A stretch of 64,000 nucleotides of DNA, taken from positions 1,160,029-1,224,028 of the forward strand of contig OZ023217.1 of assembly GCA_963995525.1 (NCBI GenBank), in the 5' to 3' direction. Source of the DNA: Escarpia spicata (lineage: Eukaryota > Annelida > Polychaeta > Sabellida > Siboglinidae). Below, piece after piece: positions 51,801 through 56,649 of this stretch. Numbering within the stretch: the first letter of the stretch is position 1; each line of letters begins with the position of its first letter. The notes below the pieces were generated by a model, which saw nothing but the letters and a program-made list of their open reading frames with translations, did not search any database and had not been told where the DNA came from. Position numbers and translations under genes: made by a program.

Positions 51801-54046
51801 AATCGACTACTGCGTAAGTATCAACACTTTACTGTACACTGTCCTCTTAATGTAGTCGTTAGAACGTTGTACTCTCAATCGACTACTGCGTAAGTATCAA
51901 CACTTTACTCTACACCGTCCTCTTAATGTAGTCGTTAGAATGTTGTACTCTCAATCGACTACTGCGTAAGTATCAACACTTTACTGTACACCATCTTCTT
52001 AATGTAGTCGTTAGAACGTTGTACTCTCAATCGACTACTGCGTAAGTATCAACACTTTACTGTACACTGTCCTCTTAATGTAGTCGTTAGAACGTTGTAC
52101 TCTCAATCGACTACTGCGTAAGTATCAACACTTTACTGTACACCATCTTCTTAATGTAGTCGTTAGAACGTTGTACTCTCAATCGACTACTGCGTAAGTA
52201 TCAACACTTTACTGTACACTGTCCTCTTAATGTAGTCATTAGAACATTGTACTCACAATTGACTACTGCGTAAGTATCAACACTTTACTGTACACCATGC
52301 TGTTAATGTAGTCGTTAGAACGTTGTACTCTCAATTGACTACTGCGTAAGTATCAACACTTTACTATACACTGTCCTCTTAATGTAGTCGTTAGAACGTT
52401 GTACTCACAATCGACTACTGCATAAGTATTAACACTTTACTCTACACCGTCCTCTTAATGTAGTCGTTAGAATGTTGTACTCTCAATCGACTACTGCGTA
52501 AGTATCAACACTTTACTGTACACCGTCCTCTTAATGTAGTCGTTAGAACGTTGTACTCACAATCGACTACTGCGTAAGTATCAACACTTTATTGTACACC
52601 ATCCTCTTAATGTAGTCGTTAGAATGTTGTACTCTCAATCGACTACTGCGTAAGTATCAACACTTTACTGTACACCGTCCTCTTAATGTAGTCGTTAGAA
52701 CGTTGTACTCACAATCGACTACTGCATAAGTATTAACACTTTACTCTACACTGTCCTCTTAATGTAGTCATTAGAACATTATACTCACAATTGACTACAG
52801 CGTAAGTATCAACACTTTACTGTACACCATGCTGTTAATGTAGTCGTTAGAACGTTGTACTCTCAATTGACTACTGCGTAAGTATCAACACTTTACTATA
52901 CACTGTCCTCTTAATGTAGTCGTTAGAACGTTGTACTCACAATCGACTACTGCATAAGTATTAACACTTTACTCTACACCGTCCTCTTAATGTAGTCGTT
53001 AGAATGTTGTACTCTCAATCGACTACTGCGTAAGTATCAACACTTTACTGTACACCATCTTCTTAATGTAGTCGTTAGAACGTTGTACTCTCAATCGACT
53101 ACTGCGTAAGTATCAACACTTTACTGTACACCATCTTCTAATGTAGTCGTTATAACGTTACACTCTCAATCGAGAAAAACAGTTCAAATCCTCTGGCAGC
53201 TATTTTGAAGTGATGACAATTTTGTTCACTGCACACTGCCTCAGTTCACTCAGCTGTTTAAGTGATGCGTGGCAATGGTAGTCTTTACGCAGTAATTGCT
53301 GCAGGGTTCAAGTTGACTTACTGTTGCAGTGAACATGCCTGTCAAGGGAAGGAATATGAAGCACTTCATGTTTTATATAGCGCAGTATCCAGTCCTTACG
53401 ACTGCTCAGAAGACTTCAGCCATGCTGCAATTACTGCGTGAATATACAACTGTCCACCATTGTCTGTAGCCTGGTACTCATTCTCACAGCTGAGTGAACT
53501 GGGGCAACATGAAATGAACAAACTTGCCCAATTCTGAAATGGCAGCAAAATTATTTGAATTCAGAATGTCTCCATAAACAGTTTGATGCTCTAACACTGC
53601 CACGGCACAGCCCACTTTAAGGCCTATTGACTGGATATTTTGTACGAACTTGCCTTATTACATTGAACAAAACAAATATAGCCGCTCAAGAGTAAATGGT
53701 TTAGGAAGGCTTAGTAATTACTGGATTATACAGCGAAGTTGGTATTATATTTCCAATTGTCCTGTTGAAAAGGATTACTAGTAGATTGAAATATTCTGCA
53801 ATCACATATTTTTCTGTTTTGGTTGACTAACTCTGGGGAATTGTTTCATTTACAGAATTCACACAAACATGATTAATGTTAATATTCCACAGTTCAATAT
53901 CACACGTAGCATAGAAACAAATTTGATCATTTATCATTACTAGCACGTCTGATCCAGGTGTCATGATTTCTGTTGTAGACGTCCACTCATTCGAAAGCAT
54001 CAAAAACTTTGACAGCCCAAGAACGCTGTTAAGCAGCCTGGAATAG
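15713..54046 (+). CDS. DSN1: DSN1, MIS12 kinetochore complex subunit
   Basis: Eleven exons with GT-AG borders and consistent phases give at least 314 residues. DSN1 joins MIS12, PMF1 and NSL1 in the rod that links centromeric CENP-C to the NDC80 complex. Family signatures in order: basic [16 protein letters not shown] (exon 3), matching the Aurora B-regulated RRSS/RRKS segment of vertebrate DSN1; [17 protein letters not shown] (exons 3-4), matching the TELS-x-x-I-x-x-DL-x-E-x-x-RL block; LKDNGTL (exon 6); YEEYIAK (exon 7) and ARWDAV (exon 8), matching EYI-K and [12 protein letters not shown] (exon 9), matching TKPDYQKIL; and a C-terminal FDSPRTLL (exon 11), matching DPSPARKLL. The middle is predicted coiled coil. 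The N-terminal start is missing. Introns are swollen by minisatellites, so the transcript would exceed 38 kb. The gene is convergent with DPM2. Confidence 0.88.
16208..16290 (+). CDS. DSN1: DSN1 exon 2 (N-terminal)
   Basis: Acceptor TTATAG, donor GAG|GTGGGA. Encodes [20 protein letters not shown] followed by RKQVTNE. It enters in phase 1 and leaves in phase 0, matching both neighbours. Low-complexity, probably disordered. Confidence 0.6.
16291..16929. other. DSN1 intron 2, part before the LINE; AT-rich, possible decayed transposon
   Basis: GTGTTGGGAATCGGTGTATG followed by AATCGATCATCGG near 16325-16390 resembles ends of hAT-type non-autonomous elements, and ATTAATTGATTG palindromic pieces recur near 16720-16800. 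There is no coding content, and the element identity is a guess. Confidence 0.3.
16930..18188 (+). mobile_element. Rex1/Babar-like LINE, 5'-truncated, in DSN1 intron 2
   Basis: The plus strand encodes RT from [20 protein letters not shown] through KFSDDTQL (a FADDT variant), [19 protein letters not shown] and the RNase-free tail [20 protein letters not shown]. It ends with [20 protein letters not shown], typical of Rex1/Babar LINEs. A frameshift near 17100 and a stop near 17545 break it. The 3' end is TAATAAACAG followed by three to four CTGAAT units (about 18168-18188), the short tandem 3' terminus usual in this group. Confidence 0.85.
18270..18556 (+). repeat. Irregular CTGTTGTTGTTTGTGTA array abutting DSN1 exon 3
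   Basis: Units of about 18-24 bp with the core CTGTTGTTGTTTGTGTAA/G continue to 18556 and end in TTTGTTAG, which serves as the acceptor of the exon starting at 18558. Many units end in TTTGTGTAG, so each resembles a polypyrimidine tract plus AG. Confidence 0.85.
18558..18672 (+). CDS. DSN1: DSN1 exon 3 (Aurora-site segment)
   Basis: Enters in phase 0 and leaves in phase 1 (ACAC|GTAACT). Encodes [20 protein letters not shown], then [22 protein letters not shown] and RGRIS align with the two Aurora B sites of human DSN1 (Ser100 and Ser109). The base composition is clearly more GC-rich than the surrounding intron. If the exon were extended past the donor, a TAA would follow after Arg-Asn. Confidence 0.88.
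18869..27792 (+). repeat. 89-bp minisatellite, about 100 copies, DSN1 intron 3
   Basis: The unit runs AGGCCTCCTTAATCCATC, (AC)n, CTGTCTGTCTCTCTATC, TACCACTCTGACACC, then CAGTTGTTTCTGTCC. Spacing is 89 bp where measured (19404 to 19493). Variants include CACACA/CGCACA, TATGACAC/TATTATAC and TTTTGTCTG for TTGTTTCTG. Every unit contains TTTCTGTCCAG, a fair 3' splice-site mimic. Units carry multi-unit higher-order patterns and one large internal duplication. Confidence 0.97.
20260..27455 (+). repeat. 3.65-kb tandem duplication of 41 units inside the 89-bp array
   Basis: Rare variants recur in the same order at a constant offset of 3655-3657 bp: ACTCGGAC (20681/24336), CTACGACTC (21481/25136), GTTGATTCTG (22048/25703), TCTGTATC (22714/26371) and CCAACGCAC (22961/26618). 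Order breaks down before about 20260 and after about 23800/27457, so copy 1 is about 20260-23800 and copy 2 about 23915-27455. Confidence 0.9.
27793..28516. other. End of DSN1 intron 3; no gene seen
   Basis: AT-rich unique sequence between the 89-bp array and exon 4. The frame at 27807-28022 is not recognisable. Confidence 0.5.
28517..28590 (+). CDS. DSN1: DSN1 exon 4
   Basis: Acceptor TTTCAG, donor TTGGAG|GTAGAC. Phase 1 in, phase 0 out. Encodes [20 protein letters not shown] then SALE, the most conserved block of the family (LS-x-x-I-x-x-DL-x-E-x-x-RL). Confidence 0.88.
28876..35070 (+). repeat. 51-bp minisatellite, about 121 copies, DSN1 intron 4
   Basis: The unit is GGTTTGGAGGTAGCCTGGTA, then TAACTGTAGACATTG, then TCTATAAAGAAGGCAA, with exact 51-bp spacing (28978 to 29029). 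It is highly homogeneous. Almost all variation is at two A/G sites, TTGGA(G/A)GTAGC and CCTG(G/A)TATAAC. The TTGGAGGTAG inside each unit equals the last exon-4 bases plus donor at 28585-28594. Confidence 0.98.
35071..35527. other. End of DSN1 intron 4; unique AT-rich sequence
   Basis: Nothing recognisable between the 51-bp array and exon 5. Confidence 0.5.
35528..35594 (+). CDS. DSN1: DSN1 exon 5
   Basis: Acceptor TTGGCAG, donor CTAG|GTAATG. Phase 0 in, phase 1 out. Encodes [20 protein letters not shown] then VL, helical and amphipathic, as in the region after the SIQKLE block of human DSN1. Confidence 0.78.
35650..35942. mobile_element. Foldback MITE-like element, DSN1 intron 5
   Basis: About 50-bp imperfect terminal inverted repeats: TTGATTAAGATGCAGAGTTG from 35650 pairs with the reverse complement of the end near 35942, and GTGTGAATCC (35682-35691) pairs with GGATTCACAC (35910-35919). 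An inner perfect inverted repeat, GTCATGTGACA / TGTCACATGAC, lies at about 35755-35787. No coding capacity. Confidence 0.75.
36198..37241 (+). repeat. 32-bp minisatellite, about 32 copies, ending at the DSN1 exon 6 acceptor
   Basis: The unit is CATGTTGACATGTGTTTG then TCTTGGTGACAGCC. Near 37090-37220 units are shortened. The last unit reads CTTGGTTACAG|CCCGTGACG, in which the AG is the real acceptor and CCCGTG is exon sequence. Minus-strand repeat frames ([17 protein letters not shown]) are by-products. Confidence 0.97.
37242..37317 (+). CDS. DSN1: DSN1 exon 6
   Basis: Phase 1 in, phase 2 out, donor GACAG|GTATGT. Encodes (A)[20 protein letters not shown] then TVTD. NGTL aligns with the DGTL of human DSN1. 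Its first bases are shared with the preceding 32-bp array. Confidence 0.85.
37427..40598 (+). repeat. 60-bp minisatellite, about 53 copies, DSN1 intron 6
   Basis: The unit is CAACAAGTCATCAATATTG, TAATACATTAGTTAGTG, TTAGCCACACATAGC, TTGTGTTAG. The 60-bp register is kept without a single indel over the whole array. Variation is by substitution, mainly ATATTG/ATAGTG, TTAGTTA/TTAGTAA and CCACACA/CCTCACA. Confidence 0.98.
40599..40993. other. Unique spacer between two arrays in DSN1 intron 6
   Basis: AT-rich, with a short direct repeat CCATGGTGTACATC at about 40935-40962. No gene seen. Confidence 0.5.
40994..42026 (+). repeat. 54-bp minisatellite, about 19 copies, DSN1 intron 6
   Basis: The unit is AGTTTCTCTACCATGTGTC, TGAGTCACCTTTGTTGG, TTGTCACACTCCTGGGGT. 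Because 54 is divisible by three and one frame lacks stops, it opens long frames with an 18-residue repeat ([17 protein letters not shown]). Only a point change breaks that frame at about 41400. There is no sign that it is translated. Confidence 0.97.
42187..42255 (+). CDS. DSN1: DSN1 exon 7
   Basis: Acceptor TTTTTAG, donor GCAAA|GTTAGT. Phase 2 in and out. Encodes (S)[20 protein letters not shown] then IA. It aligns with the SLEASVAEMKEYI segment of human DSN1. Confidence 0.85.
42610..43694 (+). repeat. 22-bp minisatellite, about 49 copies, DSN1 intron 7
   Basis: The unit is CTTGAGACTTGGATGTCA then CTGA. Units at the left edge (42610-42740) are diverged (GGAGGTCATT, CTGTTGGTC), while the interior is nearly uniform with CACTGA/CATTGA variants. 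Confidence 0.97.
43987..44058 (+). CDS. DSN1: DSN1 exon 8
   Basis: Acceptor CCATCAG, donor GAGAG|GTAACA. Phase 2 in and out. Encodes (K)[19 protein letters not shown] then EEAE, coiled coil. TARWDAV matches the RQTWDQL of human DSN1. A second CAG seven bases further in (CTGCAG) would break the frame. Confidence 0.87.
44190..44850. mobile_element. MITE with 23-bp terminal inverted repeats, DSN1 intron 8
   Basis: The left end ATATGAAGGATTTTAGGGC (44190 on) and right end GCCCTAAAACCCTTCATAT (to 44850) are inverted with one mismatch over 23 bp. The interior holds two copies of AATAGGAACACCA (about 44378 and 44531) and no coding frame. A related end occurs near 63128-63216. Confidence 0.8.
44851..45724. 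other. Middle of DSN1 intron 8; no gene seen
   Basis: Unique AT-rich sequence without recognisable features. Confidence 0.5.
45725..46640 (+). repeat. (GT)n tract and GT-rich CAGTGYGTGTGTG array, DSN1 intron 8
   Basis: About 45 GT units (45788-45874) are followed by about 750 bp of degenerate 10-20-bp units with the core GTGCGTCAGTGYGTGTGT. Several overlapping frames (Cys-Val-Ser-rich) are open because the tract lacks stop-forming T/A combinations. They are not genes. Confidence 0.95.
46935..47276 (+). mobile_element. tRNA-derived SINE, DSN1 intron 8
   Basis: An A-box-like GTGGTCAAGTGTTAG near 46952 and a B-box GTGGTTCAAATACTG at 46993-47007 are spaced as in a pol III promoter. They are followed by a body with TCATATAAGACACTAAAC and GGTCCC and an A/T-rich end near 47270. 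TTGGACYRTTGGTCGAGGGG is shared with the copy at 58795-58895. Confidence 0.7.
47356..47500 (+). CDS. DSN1: DSN1 exon 9
   Basis: Acceptor TTTCAG, donor ATTGCT|GTAAGG. Phase 2 in, phase 0 out, the longest exon found. Encodes (R)[19 protein letters not shown], then [19 protein letters not shown], then [17 protein letters not shown] and KKPNYTALM match the EPMTYLGSSQ and TKPDYQKIL region of human DSN1. Confidence 0.9.
47560..48760 (-). mobile_element. LINE RT 3' fragment, DSN1 intron 9
   Basis: The minus strand reads [20 protein letters not shown] then [12 protein letters not shown] near 48735-48640, [17 protein letters not shown] near 48150, and [16 protein letters not shown] near 48040. This is the usual order of RT thumb and C-terminal motifs in CR1/L2/jockey-type LINEs. 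Stops between the blocks make it a remnant. Confidence 0.75.
48761..49597. other. End of DSN1 intron 9; no gene seen
   Basis: Unique sequence. A fragment at 49200-49360 (GGCAACAAGAGACCACAACC, CCCTATGGAACCAGCTGCC, ACACCTTCAG) resembles the terminal 'LWNQLPE' segment of a LINE on the plus strand, but it is too short to classify. Confidence 0.4.
49598..49685 (+). CDS. DSN1: DSN1 exon 10
   Basis: Acceptor TTTCAG, donor CTGCTGC|GTAAGT. Phase 0 in, phase 1 out. Encodes [20 protein letters not shown] then VVQEQARLL, a coiled-coil helix matching MDELQGSVKQLQAF of human DSN1. The 76-bp array starts at its donor. Confidence 0.88.
49677..53170 (+). repeat. 76-bp minisatellite, about 46 copies, starting at the DSN1 exon 10 donor
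   Basis: The unit is GTAAGTATCAACACTTTACT, GTACACCATCCTCTTAATG, TAGTCGTTAGAACGTTG, TACTCTCAATCGACTACTGC. Spacing is 76 bp (49686 to 49762). The unit's CTACTGC|GTAAGTATC copies the exon 10 end CTGCTGC|GTAAGTATC. Higher-order periods of 5 units (380 bp; GCATAAGTATTAAC blocks at about 50291, 50671 and 51051) and 7 units (532 bp; TAGTCATTAGAACA at about 52236 and 52768) are present. Confidence 0.98.
53196..53545. mobile_element. Foldback element, DSN1 intron 10
   Basis: CAGTTCACTCAGCTG at 53242-53256 is the perfect reverse complement of CAGCTGAGTGAACTG at 53487-53501, with further imperfect pairing outward (TTTGTTCA/TGAACAAA). An inner pair ACGCAGTAATTGC / GCAATTACTGCGT lies near 53287 and 53426. 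Non-coding and MITE-like. Confidence 0.65.
53979..54046 (+). CDS. DSN1: DSN1 exon 11, C-terminus and stop
   Basis: Acceptor TTGTAG. Phase 1 matches exon 10. Encodes (H)[20 protein letters not shown] then E and [11 protein letters not shown] aligns in position and motif with the DPSPARKLL near the human C-terminus, and the spacing from MLEG matches the human ELQG to within one residue. No AATAAA follows closely. ATTAAA at about 55866 is a weak candidate. Confidence 0.68.
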
Positions 54047-54214
54047 ACAATGACTACATTAATGCAGACACTGAGTGTCTGATCACAATCTTGAAAAGAT
54101 AATGACAACCATCTGAGTATATAGCAATTGAATCTTCAGTCACTATGCAGTACGCATAGAATGTGGCGACAGTCGGTCAACACAAAGTACATGGGCCATG
54201 GTGCCTTCAAGTAT

Positions 54215-55010
54215 GAAGTATGTAGACTAGTGACATTCATTCCAATGTTGAGGGAAGTATGCAGACTAGTGACATTCAATCCAATGTTGAGTGAAGTATG
54301 CAGACCAGTGACATTCGATCCAATGTTGAGTGAAGTATGCAGACTAGTGACATTCAATCCAATGTTGAGTGAAGTATGCAGACTAGTGACATTCAATCCA
54401 ATGTTGAGTGAAGTATGCAGACCAGTGACATTCAATCCAATGTTGAGGGAAGTATGCAGACCAGTGACATTCAATCCAATGTTGAGTGAAGTATGCAGAC
54501 CAGTGACATTCAATCCAATGTTGAGTGAAGTATGCAGACCAGTGACATTCAATCCAATGTTGAGTGAAGTATGCAGACCAGTGACATTCAATCCAATGTT
54601 GAGTGAAGTATGCAGACCAGTGACATTCAATCCAATGTTGAGTGAAGTATGCAGACCAGTGACATTCAATCCAATGTTGAGTGAAGTATGCAGACCAGTG
54701 ACATTCAATCCAATGTTGAGTGAAGTATGCAGACCAGTGACATTCAATCCAATGTTGAGTGAAGTATGCAGACCAGTGACATTCAATCCAATGTTGAGGG
54801 AAGTATGCAGACCAGTGACATTCAATCCAATGTTGAGGGAAGTATGCAGACCAGTGACATTCAATCCAATGTTGAGTGAAGTATGCAGACCAGTGACATT
54901 CAATCCAATGTTGAGTGAAGTATGCAGACCAGTGACATTTAATCCAATGTTGAATGAAGTATGCAGACCAGTGACATTCAATCCAATGTTGATTGAAGTA
55001 TGCAGATGGA
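54215..55010. repeat. 39-bp minisatellite, about 20 copies, between DSN1 and DPM2
   Basis: The unit is GAAGTATGCAGACCAGTGAC then ATTCAATCCAATGTTGAGT, very uniform (CTAG/CCAG, GAGT/GAGG variants). 39 is divisible by three, so roughly 300-codon frames are open on both strands at once (VCRPVTFNPMLSE plus, HTSLNIGLNVTGL minus). Two longer relatives with an ATTGCAGAATAC insert lie at about 55048-55180. It is 170 bp after the DSN1 stop, so it may sit in the 3' UTR. Confidence 0.97.
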
Positions 55011-55180
55011 TGCAAAGCATGGTGATGCTCAACTCTGTGTAGAGCAAAGTATGCAGACATTGCAGAATACAGTGACATTCAATCCAATGTCACATATAGT
55101 ATACAATGCGTGGTGATACTCATCTCTGTTTGGACTTAAATATGCAGACATTGCAGAATACAGTGACATTCAGTCCAATG

Positions 55181-55778
55181 AAGAGCACAGTTTGCCAGCC
55201 ATGATAGTAGTTAAGGCATAGAGAAGTAGGCAGGTGTCACTTAATTAAGTACATTCTTAATACTTCCAGTGTATTTGGGACATCTCTATATCCCGGACTG
55301 GTGAAACAACAGTCGTCAGGAACGTCATGAGCAGAAATACCAGTCAACACACATTTCCTGTCTACACAAGGGACTTCTGGGAGGAACACGGCCACAGCCA
55401 GTTTGAAGACACGTGTGCTCAAGATGTAAAAATTGTGACAAAATACGTATTTTCTTGTATTCATCACAAAAGTATACAGTTGAATGACACACTGACAGCA
55501 GTCAAAAAACGAATAGTTTGTTGATAGGCATATTTCCGATAGAACACGGTAGATTTTGTTTGAGCCATCAACACTATTTTCATATTAATTGGTACATGGT
55601 TTACTTAGCTTGAAACAATCATAGAAAACATCTAACATAGCAATCAACTGTTTGACATCTGGTAAAACCCCTTACAAATATAAAAGCCTTTTTATTCCAC
55701 AGGCAAATTCCTGAAAGTTTGGCCCCCAAGATACAAAGGGTCCAGAAGAATGTCCAGATACATAGTTATATACCTGGG
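55181..55778. other. Spacer between convergent genes; one GC-richer minus-strand open stretch
   Basis: The minus strand from about 55420 to 55246 reads FKLAVAVFLPEVPCVDRKCV, then LTGISAHDVPDDCCF, and ends LRMYLIK-stop. It is more GC-rich than its surroundings and might be an exon or a transposon scrap. No family is recognised. A plus-strand acceptor-like TTCCACAG at 55694-55701 opens QIPESLAPKIQRVQKNVQI, another unassigned frame. Confidence 0.3.
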
Positions 55779-55779
55779 T

Positions 55780-55971
55780 AGGTTGATTACAGTCAGATGG
55801 TCCACTATGTTGATTACAGTCAGATGGTCCACTATGTTGATTACAGTCAGATGGTCCACTAGGTTGATTAAAGTCAGATGGTCCACTAGGTTGATTACAG
55901 TCAGATGGTCCACTAGGTTGATTACAGTCAGATGGTCCACTAGGTTGATTACAGTTAGATGGTCCACTAGC
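55780..55971 (+). repeat. 27-bp tandem repeat, about 7 copies
   Basis: The unit is GGTTGATTACAGTCAGATGG then TCCACTA. Open on both strands because 27 is divisible by three. Lies 680 bp past the 3' end of DPM2. Confidence 0.95.
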
Positions 55972-56649
55972 TAAATATATTTCACAAACAGTCAGACTGT
56001 GTCACATCAGGAAATATTAGTCGGTAAGTGAAATACAATGTCAGATTAGAATGACTTAAGCAATATTGGAATGTATCTGTTACAGATAGAACAATAGCTC
56101 TTGTATAATGAAACAAAATAGTGATCTTTATGTGCTGCAGAACACATCTTATCTGCTGATCATGTGGCACCTCTCATTTGAAGTTCTTTTACAGCCGCTA
56201 TTAAAGATTGGAACTGTTAACTAAACAGTATTATGTTCAACAGAATCTTCTCTTTAATTAATACAAAATGAAGAACATCACATTCATAACATTTTTATTG
56301 CATACGGTATCTTCTAAGATTAAACTACAACATTTATATTTTCAAATGAAATGAAACTATTACGTGTATATTTTCAAATGAGATATGAAAATATTACAGC
56401 AGACCACTCACCCAGTGATAAAAGTACCACCGAAATGAAGAGATCATCTCGAGCCTTTCACCAGACACACATGTTCATACATTCTTTCTAACTACAATCA
56501 ATTGTATGGGAGGTTTTATTTACATTATATTACATGCATATGTCACTGTTCAGTATGTACAGTGCAATGATGTGTTTGTGGTGGGCCGCTGGTAACAACA
56601 ACTGCTTCTGGGCTGTCTTAACTTAGCCTGCCTTCTGAAGATAAACTTC
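55972..56649. other. 3' flank / UTR of DPM2
   Basis: On the minus strand, AATAAA occurs at 56520-56515 (130 bp past the DPM2 stop) and at 56299-56294, both plausible poly(A) signals. No other feature seen. Confidence 0.5.

Noticed and set aside
54128..55047. Roughly 300-codon frames on both strands
   Set aside because: Generated by the 39-bp array. Being open on both strands at once and nearly pure repeat argues against a gene.
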